The notes beneath the pieces are model-generated. The model was given only the letters and a program-made list of their open reading frames with translations, did no database searches and had not been told where the DNA came from. 24,562 bases of DNA from JANSYP01 sp039184415 (GTDB taxonomy: Bacteria > Pseudomonadota > Alphaproteobacteria > Rhodobacterales > Rhodobacteraceae): NCBI GenBank assembly GCA_039184415.1, contig JBCDBB010000045.1, positions 1 to 24,562 of the forward strand. The letters are read 5' to 3'. Shown one piece after another: positions 1-6,319 of the stretch. The position numbers were made by a program, and so were the translations under genes. How positions within the stretch are numbered: the first letter of the stretch is position 1; every line of letters begins with the position of its first letter.

Positions 1-909
1 GAAACGCCGAGCCCGTCGCAGAGCTTTTTCCGGGATGTCGAGGTTCTGGGCGCCGCGAGCGCGCCGGACGGGCCCTTCGTCCCGCTAGCCGCAGGCACGC
101 TGAGCGCCCATGGGGAGCGGGGCCAGGTCTCGGAGCTGACGCTCGCCCCCGAACAGCCCGAGGTGCTCTGGGTCAAGCTGCGTCTTTCCGGCGGGCTCGA
201 CATCCAGGCCGAAAAGACCTTCTTCGAGTTCACGGAGATCATCGGCAATGGCAGCCAGCAGGCCGCGCCCCTGTCGGAGAGGTTCAGCGGCGTCTGGGAG
301 GGCCGCGGCGTCGATATCGAGCTGGCCCAGGAGGGTGCTGCGGTCACCGGCTGCTATGACGGCGAGAGCCGGATGACCGGCACCGTGGACGGCACTGTCC
401 TGCGCGGGCTGGGTGAGAACCCCGCAGGGATCCCGTCGCAGTTCATCCTGATCGCGGCGGAGGACGGCGGGCTCCGCGGGTTGCGCTCGACCAACGGCGC
501 GCCCTTCAAACCCTATGACGGGGAGGCCTCGGGCGACGCGCCGGAGTGCCTGACGCCCGAGCCGGTGCAGCCGGGCTGCGGCGCGGTGCTGCACGGGATC
601 GGGTTCGATTTCGACAGCGACGCGATCCGGCCCGAGTCCCAACCGCTGCTGGTGGCCCTGTCCGAAGGGCTGAGCGGTGCGACGGGGGTCGAGATCATCG
701 GACACTCCTCCAGCGAGGGGGCGGAGGACTATAACCGAGATCTGTCGCAGCGGCGTGCGGCCTCGGTCGTGGCCGCGTTGGCCGCGCTCGGGCTCGATGG
801 CGCACAGATGAGGGCCACGGGCCGGGGCGAGGACGATCCCATCGCCAGCAACGAGGACGAGGCCGGGCGGTCGATTAACCGGCGGGTGGAGGTGCGCTGC
901 GCAGGCTAG
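1..909 (+). CDS. OmpA-family C-terminal domain protein (5' end outside window)
   Basis: The reading frame is open from base 1, so the N-terminus lies outside the window; 302 residues are visible. The last ~105 residues form an OmpA-like peptidoglycan-binding domain. It starts at 'GFDFDSDAIRPES', with a first strand and helix, then 'VEIIGHSSSEGAEDYNRDLS', 'RRAASVV' and a final 'SINRRVEVRC'. In this family the TD...R-type residues contact diaminopimelate, so an envelope/periplasmic location is expected. The ~190 residues before it are not recognised. They contain a 'GVWEGRGVDIEL...GCYDGESRMTGTVDG' stretch that looks like a lipocalin-like or ligand-sensing beta segment. An internal ATG at 163 is in frame but does not look like the true start, because the upstream codons have the same G/C third-position bias. 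The gene converges on the next one with only a 10-base gap. Confidence 0.85.
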   Translation, partial: ETPSPSQSFFRDVEVLGAASAPDGPFVPLAAGTLSAHGERGQVSELTLAPEQPEVLWVKLRLSGGLDIQAEKTFFEFTEIIGNGSQQAAPLSERFSGVWEGRGVDIELAQEGAAVTGCYDGESRMTGTVDGTVLRGLGENPAGIPSQFILIAAEDGGLRGLRSTNGAPFKPYDGEASGDAPECLTPEPVQPGCGAVLHGIGFDFDSDAIRPESQPLLVALSEGLSGATGVEIIGHSSSEGAEDYNRDLSQRRAASVVAALAALGLDGAQMRATGRGEDDPIASNEDEAGRSINRRVEVRCAG

Positions 910-919
910 CGTCGCGGGA

Positions 920-1357
920 TCAGTCGTCGAAACGGGGCGGCGGCGCGCCGGGACGCGGCTCTGCCATATGCTGAACATGCGCGCCGCCGATCCCGACCCA
1001 AGCGTGCTTGCGGTGCTCGTAGACGGAAAAGCGGGGGGCGGGAAACTCCGTATCCGCGAAGGCGCCCACCGGGATCGCCGTCACGCCGGTCCAGCCCTCG
1101 TTGACATAGGCAAGCGTCGATCCGCACTCCGGACAGAACCAGTAGGTCGCCGTGCGGCCGCTGTCGGCGGTGCGTTCCCACGTGGCCGACCGCCCGCTGA
1201 GCGTGACATCGGTGTCGCGCCAGCGCGCCTGGACCGCAAAGGCGCTGCCGGTGCGCTTCTGGCAATCAAGGCAGTGGCAGACGGAAATCCGGACGGGTTC
1301 GCCCCTGCAGGTCGCCCTGAGCTGACCGCATCGGCATGTCGCGGTGCGTGTGACCAT
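920..1357 (-). CDS. GFA / Mss4-like zinc-binding protein
   Basis: This 145-residue protein belongs to the GFA superfamily, named after the glutathione-dependent formaldehyde-activating enzyme. The Mss4-like fold is built around structural zinc. The zinc-ligand signatures are visible: 'CRCGQL' near residue 8, 'CHCLDCQKRTGS' near residue 28 and 'CPECGSTL' near residue 74. The start at 1357 gives the usual 'MVTRTATCRCGQL' opening. An upstream in-frame ATG at 1429 would add 24 residues unlike the family. No strong Shine-Dalgarno sequence is seen. Most members of this family have no proven substrate, so activity on S-hydroxymethylglutathione should not be assumed. It is convergent with the OmpA-domain gene and appears to be a single-gene unit. 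Confidence 0.85.
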   Translation of the reverse strand: MVTRTATCRCGQLRATCRGEPVRISVCHCLDCQKRTGSAFAVQARWRDTDVTLSGRSATWERTADSGRTATYWFCPECGSTLAYVNEGWTGVTAIPVGAFADTEFPAPRFSVYEHRKHAWVGIGGAHVQHMAEPRPGAPPPRFDD

Positions 1358-1508
1358 GGGTTTGGGGCCTGCCTGCTGCTGCGTGATCCGTCTCGTACCG
1401 AGCAGATCAGGAAACCGGCCCGCGCGCAATTGCGGTCTCCGGCGTTCCGCGCATGCTCAAGAGACGCGCCTCGCCGGACCGCTTTCGGTCGCACTTGGCC
1501 GCGAGGCA

Positions 1509-1785
1509 TTCCGCGCCTTCGCAAGCGAAAAGTGAGGAGGATCAGCAAACGGTCCGGGGGACCGTTTGCCCGATGCAAGGGGGCGTTTCCGGGATGCCTG
1601 GCCCCGGCGCGTCCTGCGCGTGATTTCCAGAAACGGTCCCCCGGTCGGTTCTAAGAGAGGCCTTGTGCTCGGGCGCTCCGCGCGTTCAGCGCTGAAATCG
1701 GTCCACTGGACCGATTTCCGGGCGCGCTAAGACCCGGCGCGTCCCGCGCGTTCGCAAGCGAAACGCCCCGCTGGGGCGTTTCCGG
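1509..1785. repeat. Cluster of modular palindromes (REP-like)
   Basis: Three near-perfect hairpins share one design: stems of 10-11 bp, a 3-nt loop, and mostly GAAA...TTTC ends. They lie at 1545-1569 (stem GCAAACGGTCC), 1694-1718 (stem GAAATCGGTCC) and 1760-1782 (stem GAAACGCCCC). The stem sequences differ, yet both arms change together, so pairing is preserved. Each is accompanied by a small palindrome of the TTC...GAA type: 1518-1529 TTCGCAAGCGAA, 1685-1696 TTCAGCGCTGAA, 1751-1762 TTCGCAAGCGAA. The last two follow GCGCG directly. A degraded copy (AAACGGTCCCCCGGTC) sits at 1631-1646, and GGCGCGTCC(T/C)GCGCG recurs at about 1606 and 1736. The stretch 1358-1794 holds no gene. Confidence 0.7.
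1760..1782 (-). terminator. Possible folE2 terminator hairpin
   Basis: A 10-bp perfect GC-rich stem with a 3-nt loop begins 12 bases beyond the folE2 stop codon. Read on the minus strand it ends GGGGCGTTTC followed by GCTTGCG, so there is only a very short T-run inside the stem. It is the last member of the palindrome cluster and may do double duty as a terminator. Confidence 0.45.
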
Positions 1786-1794
1786 GAAGCTTGC

Positions 1795-2898
1795 TCACCC
1801 CACGTGATACAGCGTGTTGAAGAGCTTGGGATCGAGGCTTTCGGCCTCGAAGGTCGGCCCTTCGGTCAGGACGCTGACGGCATCATGGCTGTGCAGGCTC
1901 TCCTGATGGCTCGCGATGATGCGGAAATCGCCGATCCGGTGATCCTTCAGGAGCTGTTCGCAGAAGCTCCGCGCCGCGTCCTCGACAAAGATCGGGTTGG
2001 CGGCGTTGAGTTCGGCGAAGGCCTGTTCGTCCTCGCGCTTGACCATCACCTGGGTCTCGGTCGGGACCGCGGCGCGGCAGAGCTCGATCAGATCCTCGAA
2101 CCAGAGGCACTCGTCGCAATTGTCGACCTCGACCGAGACCCGCGCGACCGAACGCTGCGAATGCGGCGTGGCGAGCTGGCCGCGGGTCTGGCGGGCATGT
2201 TCCGACAGCTCCAGCGAACAGGGGCAGGTGGAGGAATAGACATAGTCCAGGTGGATGATCTTTTTGCGCACGCCCGCGCGTTCAACCACCTCCAGCGCGA
2301 TGTCGTAATACTGGAACCCTTCGAGCCCCGAGCGCAGCGAGGTGATCCGCGCAGGAAATGAAAAGCGCATCTGGAGGCGGGCGTCGAAGCTTTCCAGATC
2401 GGCCTTGTAGGCGTCGAGCACATCCTCGATCACCTCGAAGCTGAAGGTCTTCTCGGCGCTCTTGTAGAAGGTGCGCATGATCCGGGACATGTTGATGCCC
2501 TTCTTGTCGGCCTCCAGGCTGACGGTGCCGGTCACACTGGCCTGCAGGATCAGATCGCCATTGTCACGGGTGTGAAAATGGATCGGCAGGCGGAAGTTGG
2601 AAATGCCGACATGCTGGATCTGCTGGTTGGCGCCGCGGATGAGGCTCGACGGCCCGTTCTGCAGATCGGGCAGCGTGGCCTTGTAGTCGGGCGTCACCTT
2701 GAAATCGGCGGGGTATTGCCGCGAGAGCGCGGGATAGTTCGAGACCTCCTGGCCGGGTCTCAAGCGACCGACCAGCGGGTCGAGATTGGCAACCTCGGTT
2801 TCCGTGACCGCACCGGCCCAGCGACGCAGCAGCGCAAGCGCGGCTTCGGCTTCGGCACGGGTGGGTTCACGGTCAATATCTGGTGCATGGATGTTCAC
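1795..2898 (-). CDS. folE2: GTP cyclohydrolase FolE2 (type IB)
   Basis: FolE2 (COG1469 family) converts GTP to 7,8-dihydroneopterin triphosphate, the first step of folate (and queuosine) precursor synthesis, in the cytoplasm. The 367 residues read through the family without a break: 'DLQNGPSSLIRG', 'IQHVGISNFRLPI', 'SVTGTVSLEADKKGINMSR', 'DYVYSSTCPCSLELSEHA', 'KREDEQAFAELNAANPIFVE' and 'ASHQESLHSHDAVS'. The Cys-containing SSTCPCSLELSEHA block is the family metal-site region. The start is GTG at 2898 ('MNIHAPDIDREPTR'), with AAGGGA about 8 bases upstream. An ATG at 2958 would add 20 residues foreign to the family. The gene is divergent from the next gene. FolE2 replaces zinc-dependent FolE1 in many bacteria, sometimes under zinc limitation (family knowledge); no folE1 is visible here. 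Confidence 0.96.
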   Translation of the reverse strand: MNIHAPDIDREPTRAEAEAALALLRRWAGAVTETEVANLDPLVGRLRPGQEVSNYPALSRQYPADFKVTPDYKATLPDLQNGPSSLIRGANQQIQHVGISNFRLPIHFHTRDNGDLILQASVTGTVSLEADKKGINMSRIMRTFYKSAEKTFSFEVIEDVLDAYKADLESFDARLQMRFSFPARITSLRSGLEGFQYYDIALEVVERAGVRKKIIHLDYVYSSTCPCSLELSEHARQTRGQLATPHSQRSVARVSVEVDNCDECLWFEDLIELCRAAVPTETQVMVKREDEQAFAELNAANPIFVEDAARSFCEQLLKDHRIGDFRIIASHQESLHSHDAVSVLTEGPTFEAESLDPKLFNTLYHVG

Positions 2899-2967
2899 GG
2901 GCAGGTCCCTTCGGTAGCTGCGGCTGCGGCCTTCATGGCCGCGGGCGGCGGACGTCACGTTATCATA

Positions 2968-3004
2968 CGGGCGGCGCCCGCCTACGGATCACATCAACAT
3001 GTGA
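2968..3004. promoter_or_regulatory. Two dyads in the folE2 / membrane-protein divergent region
   Basis: The 286-base gap between the divergent genes contains CGGGC-GGC-GCCCG at 2968-2980. It also contains TCACAT-CAAC-ATGTGA at 2989-3004, a perfect 6-4-6 inverted repeat. Next to the first dyad lies GTTATCATAC (2959-2968), which faintly resembles a Zur or Fur-type half-site. No convincing -35/-10 pair was found. These are operator candidates only, and their owner is unknown. Confidence 0.3.
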
Positions 3005-3184
3005 GCGGGGCGGAGAAATCTGTGAGATGCTGTAACATCATCGGTTCCGGCGGTGATCCGCGCAGGGCGCGGCGAACCCCTTGGCCGTGCGAGTGAAAAC
3101 CGTGCTCGCGCCCTTGTCTGGTGCGGCCTGGCCGGTATCTTGCCCCAAAGTCAACCTGGCGCCGCGCTTTGGGCTCGGCCCGCG

Positions 3185-4228
3185 ATGGATGCGCAGGCGA
3201 TGGATGCAGCTTTCTTCACAGAGAACCTCTGGATCCCCATACTCCTCGCGCTCGTGGGCGCGTTCTTTGCATGGCGGCAGCTTCGGGCGAAAACACAGGC
3301 GGCATCCCGGGACACGCGCGTCCGGGAGCGCGGAGCGGCAGAACGGCAAGAGGCGGCGGCGCGCGCCCAGCTCGACCTGGCAGAGCGCAGTCACAAGGAT
3401 CAGCTTCGGCTGGCAAAGCTACAGAGCAGCCTTGGCACACGCAGTGCCATCGAGGTCGAGGCGGAGCGGGTCGCGCTGCGCAGCGACGAGGACCGCCGCG
3501 CCTTTGCCGCGGAACAGCTCACGCTCTGGGCGGAGCCGATCCTGCTCGCCTGCGGCGACCTGCGCGGACGGCTGTGGAGCATTCTGGAGAAGGGCGGCCA
3601 TAACTGGCTGAAAGACGGGTATGACCCGCGCAAGCGCTCGTCCATGACATCGGAGCATTTCCGGGACAGCACGGCCTATGTCTTCTGCCAGTACTTTTGC
3701 TATGTCGAGCTGCTGACCGAGCGGCTGGGCTATATCTTTGAGACCCGCGGCAGCGCGCGCGAGGCCTTTGTGGAGACCCTGCGCAAGGCCTCGTCGGAAC
3801 TGGGCAGCCACGAGTGGACGGGCCAGGTCGAAGAGGACGGCGACAGGCAGATCTTCCATTGGCAGCAGCGCGCGCTCGGCGAGATCGTCACCGTGGAAGA
3901 TGCCGCCGGCCGGGCACGCTGCATGGGCTTTGCGGCGTTCCTGAGCGAAAAACAGGCCGAAAAGTTCGGCCCGCATCTGGCGCCGCTTTACGCGTTGATC
4001 GACGGGCCGGAGCCGAAGAGCCCGTGCTGGGGCCGTCTGCAGCGCTTTCGCGCGGGGTTGGACAAGGTGGAGATCGAGTGCCGGGGGCTTGTGGGCCTGT
4101 CAAAAAAGCTTGAGAATCCAACGAAGCTCGAAAAAGGCCCCGCCTTTCCGCCCGCCCGAAAACGGAGCATTTCGGCGACCAAACCGAAAGCCAAACCGGC
4201 CGCCAAGCCGCCCGCCAAACCGAAATAG
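3185..4228 (+). CDS. Hypothetical membrane-anchored protein with coiled coil and KP-rich tail
   Basis: The product is not recognised. From the ATG at 3185 ('MDAQAMDAAFFTENL') it is 347 residues long. It has one N-terminal membrane helix at about residues 10-28 ('LWIPILLALVGAFFAWRQL'). A charged, Ala/Arg/Glu-rich segment to about residue 95 follows and should form a coiled coil ('RERGAAERQEAAARAQLDLAE'). Next is a globular mostly helical part rich in aromatic residues ('STAYVFCQYFCYVELLTERLGYIF'). The C-terminal ~30 residues are a basic Lys/Pro/Ala tail ending in KPKAKPA-type repeats. The frame is open upstream to 3053, but those codons overlap the palindromes and look non-coding. The ATG at 3200 is an alternative start. 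It may be a cytoplasm-facing bitopic protein; the role is unknown. Confidence 0.7.
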   Translation: MDAQAMDAAFFTENLWIPILLALVGAFFAWRQLRAKTQAASRDTRVRERGAAERQEAAARAQLDLAERSHKDQLRLAKLQSSLGTRSAIEVEAERVALRSDEDRRAFAAEQLTLWAEPILLACGDLRGRLWSILEKGGHNWLKDGYDPRKRSSMTSEHFRDSTAYVFCQYFCYVELLTERLGYIFETRGSAREAFVETLRKASSELGSHEWTGQVEEDGDRQIFHWQQRALGEIVTVEDAAGRARCMGFAAFLSEKQAEKFGPHLAPLYALIDGPEPKSPCWGRLQRFRAGLDKVEIECRGLVGLSKKLENPTKLEKGPAFPPARKRSISATKPKAKPAAKPPAKPK

Positions 4229-4281
4229 GCGCGGCCCGCGCAGCGCCCGGGCCGGCCCATGGCCGTCAGATACGGTCCCGA

Positions 4282-4449
4282 TCAGCCCTTGCAGCCGCAG
4301 CCCGCATGACCGCAGCCGGCGTTGCCCTCATGGCCATCGGCGCAGACATCGCTGCAATAGTTCTTGCCGTCGCGCTTCACCGCGCCCTCGATCGAGACGA
4401 TGCAGACGCAGTCCGGGCAGGCGCATTTCTGGGACGTGACTTCAACCAT
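4282..4449 (-). CDS. Bacterial metallothionein, SmtA type
   Basis: This 55-residue cysteine-rich protein is expected to bind zinc/cadmium-type metal ions in a thiolate cluster in the cytoplasm. It carries nine Cys at residues 9, 11, 14, 16, 32, 36, 46, 51 and 53, and His at 40 and 48. The spacing matches cyanobacterial SmtA almost exactly, apart from one residue missing near position 44. Key blocks are 'KCACPDCVC', 'NYCSDVCADGHEG' and 'GCGHAGCGCKG'. The start at 4449 overlaps the end of the upstream repressor gene by 8 bases, and an AAGGAG lies just ahead inside that gene, so translation is probably coupled. Synthesis is expected to be metal-induced through that repressor. The longer in-frame extension to 4524 is only the repressor gene read in another frame. 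Confidence 0.93.
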   Translation of the reverse strand: MVEVTSQKCACPDCVCIVSIEGAVKRDGKNYCSDVCADGHEGNAGCGHAGCGCKG

Positions 4450-4816
4450 GTTCGGTCTCCTTGACGATGTGGTGGTGCCTTTCGGCGGTATCTCCATGGG
4501 CGCCGTCGCCATGGTCGAGCACATGCCCGATCATCAGCGCCAGCATGTCACGAACACAGGCATCGGCGAGCGCGTAGTGGGTCTCGCGCCCCTGCCGCTC
4601 CGACCGGACCATCTTGCTCGCCCGGAGCAGCCGCAGGTGATGGCTGACGAGCGAGGGCGAGACGCCGAGCGTCTCGGCGATCTGACCCGGCCGTGAGATC
4701 CCGTCCCGGCAGGCCAGAACGATGGCGAGCCGCGTGGGATCCGCCAGCAGCCCGAACGTGTCGGAGAGCTGGGCGATCCCTTCGGAGGTCATCTGCGCAG
4801 GTGCGGTTGTGTCCAT
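4442..4816 (-). CDS. ArsR/SmtB-family metal-responsive repressor
   Basis: This 124-residue winged-helix protein has the ArsR family core: 'FGLLADPTRLAIV', the recognition helix 'GQIAETLGVSPSLVSHHLRLLR' (about residues 44-65) and the wing 'VRSERQGRETHYAL'. Helix 5 carries D85, C87, H98 and D101 at the same spacing as SmtB D104, H106, H117 and E120. It therefore has a metal site of the alpha-5 class with a Cys in place of His and an Asp in place of Glu. The C-terminus is His-rich (H102, H107, H114-H116). The start at 4816 gives 'MDTTAPAQMTSEG'; upstream in-frame codons to 4987 run into the operator and the divergent gene. It is the first gene of a two-gene operon with the metallothionein. Autorepression released by a thiophilic or Zn-type metal is inferred. 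Confidence 0.92.
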   Translation of the reverse strand: MDTTAPAQMTSEGIAQLSDTFGLLADPTRLAIVLACRDGISRPGQIAETLGVSPSLVSHHLRLLRASKMVRSERQGRETHYALADACVRDMLALMIGHVLDHGDGAHGDTAERHHHIVKETEHG

Positions 4817-4835
4817 AACGAATGGACACTTAAAC

Positions 4836-4847
4836 AGTTGTTCAACT
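4836..4847 (-). promoter_or_regulatory. Probable ArsR/SmtB operator
   Basis: AGTTG-TT-CAACT is a perfect 5-2-5 inverted repeat, 20 bases upstream of the repressor start codon. It contains the TTGAA/TTCAA element common in ArsR-family operators. On the minus strand it lies between a possible -35-like ACTTGC and a -10-like TTAAGT separated by 17 bases, so bound repressor would block RNA polymerase. Confidence 0.5.
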
Positions 4848-4970
4848 ATTGCAAGTGGGAATCGGCTTCTCGCGGTTTGGCTCCGGTGTGCGGGCGATAG
4901 GGCGACGCAAAGCCGGTCGCATCCCTCGGATCGACGGGATAATCCTGACGCATTGCCGAGGAGATCGCCA

Positions 4971-5717
4971 ATGCCGGTCCTGTCCACGATCTGCCTGCGC
5001 TGCAGCGATCCTGCGGCCCAGAGGGCGTTCTACTGCGACATGCTCGGGATGCGCACGCGGGCCGACGGGTCGGTCGGCTATGGCGCGGGGCAAGCGGGGC
5101 TGTTGTTCGAACCGGCGGAGACGCCTTATGCGCCCTCGCCCCGGGATCTCTACTGGAAGATCGCGCTCTCGGTACCCGATCTCGACCGCGCGGTCAGGGA
5201 ACTGGGCGCCCGGGGTGTCGCTGTCGGTGCACCGCGCCAGGTGGGCGACATCGCCTATCTGGCCCATCTGCGGGACCCCGAGGGCTTCACGGTGGAGCTG
5301 CTCGATCACTGGTTTCAGGGGGAGCGTCCGGCGGGCCTCGCCGCAACCGAAGCGCTCGGCGGCGGGCCCAGCCTGAACCTGCTGACCCTGCGCGCAGCCG
5401 AGATCGCGCCGGCCGATACGGCGGTCCGGGCGATGGGAATGCGGCGACTGTCGGTCATGCCGGCCCCCGCGCTCGGGTTCGACCTCCATTTCTATGCCTT
5501 CACCGGGGAGGTGCCCCCCGACCCGCTGGCCGTGGAGAACCGGAGCTGGGTCTACCGGCGGCCCTATACGGTGCTGGAGATCCAGCATCCCGCCGGCAGC
5601 GGCGACATCCTGGGACCGCGGCCGGGCGCGGCCGGCTTTGCCGGGGCCCTGGTTCGCGGGGAAACGACGGGGCCCCTCGCGACGGGTCTCGGGTTCGCAC
5701 CGGAGACGGTGCCCTAG
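4971..5717 (+). CDS. VOC-family (glyoxalase/dioxygenase-like) two-domain protein
   Basis: The 248-residue protein begins with a vicinal-oxygen-chelate module: 'STICLRCSDPAAQRAFYCDMLGMRTRADG', 'LYWKIALSVPDLDRAVRELGARGV' and 'YLAHLRDPEGFTVELLDHW'. The last has the Glu that usually ligates metal. The second half (from about residue 125, 'SLNLLTLRAAEIAPADTAVRAMGMRRLSV') is a degenerate second module. The start at 4971 has GAGGAG seven bases upstream. It is divergent from the repressor-metallothionein operon, with 154 bases between the starts. The substrate cannot be told from the sequence; candidates are a glyoxalase, an extradiol-type dioxygenase or a binding protein. Whether the repressor also controls it is unknown. 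Confidence 0.85.
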   Translation: MPVLSTICLRCSDPAAQRAFYCDMLGMRTRADGSVGYGAGQAGLLFEPAETPYAPSPRDLYWKIALSVPDLDRAVRELGARGVAVGAPRQVGDIAYLAHLRDPEGFTVELLDHWFQGERPAGLAATEALGGGPSLNLLTLRAAEIAPADTAVRAMGMRRLSVMPAPALGFDLHFYAFTGEVPPDPLAVENRSWVYRRPYTVLEIQHPAGSGDILGPRPGAAGFAGALVRGETTGPLATGLGFAPETVP

Positions 5718-5866
5718 CCGCGGGCGCGGAGGCCCTCACAGCATGAGGGGCAGTCGGTACAGGGACGCAAGGACGCCCCGGTCCTGTCGACGCGGAGGGT
5801 GCCATCCTCTTCCAACGCGATATGGCCGGCATCGAGCAAACTCTCGTCTACATTTTTGGATCGCAT
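5714..5866 (-). CDS. Possible 50-residue Cys-rich small protein
   Basis: A short frame starts at the ATG at 5866 ('MRSKNVDESLLDAGHIALEE') and ends 'LRPCTDCPSCCEGLRARG', with four cysteines as C-x2-C-x2-CC. Its stop overlaps the stop of the VOC gene tail-to-tail (CTAG). GGGGAC sits a few bases upstream as a weak ribosome site. Codon choice is compatible with coding but the frame is short, and the Cys cluster coincides with a hairpin (CCCTCA...TGAGGG, 5733-5749) that could instead be the VOC terminator. I do not recognise a family. It is reported only as a candidate. Confidence 0.25.
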   Translation of the reverse strand: MRSKNVDESLLDAGHIALEEDGTLRVDRTGASLRPCTDCPSCCEGLRARG

Positions 5867-6319
5867 GCGTCCCCGGACCGACAAGGGCCGTCCGAGTTGT
5901 CCGAACCTCTGTCGCAAAAAGGACCGGCGGCACGGCCGACGTCACCGGTGCCCCATACTCACCACGCTGGCGGCGAGCCGGGAGGCAGCGGGACGATACG
6001 TCCCCCGGCACATGCGGCGAGACCCTCCATGACGGATTGACGGGGGCGCAGGAGACATCGCGACGGGATGGCACGGTCCAACCAAAGCGGAAGCTATGCC
6101 ACCCATTGACCGGCCCGGCGGAAACCCTGTCTCGCTCTGCTGTCGGCGAAGGTCGCAAATGCCACCATAGCGGCCGCTTTGCGTGAAAACCGAGGGGCAG
6201 TTTCCGGCTCCGGACGGGGCACGCAGACGGACGAGATGATGCCGGGCATGAAATCGACGCCGAAAACCGGTAAGTTTCCCACGGGTGACCACGGATCATC
6301 AATCGGGGGGGGGAACGAC
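5867..6319. other. Gene-free stretch upstream of the TPR gene
   Basis: No convincing gene is seen on either strand; frames here lack family features and overlap each other. It must contain the promoter and leader of the TPR gene, but no clear -35/-10 pair was found. The notable element is the run of nine G at 6305-6313, just ahead of that gene's start. Confidence 0.5.
6305..6313 (+). repeat. Homopolymer of nine G in the TPR-gene leader
   Basis: Nine consecutive G stand where the ribosome binding site would be, ending six bases before the ATG at 6320. Such tracts are prone to slippage. Here slippage would change ribosome-site spacing, or the frame if translation starts at an upstream ATG. Confidence 0.6.

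Noticed and set aside
1509..1785. CRISPR-like array
   Set aside because: The units are palindromic with variable stems and uneven spacing; there are no constant repeats with unique spacers of fixed length and no cas genes.
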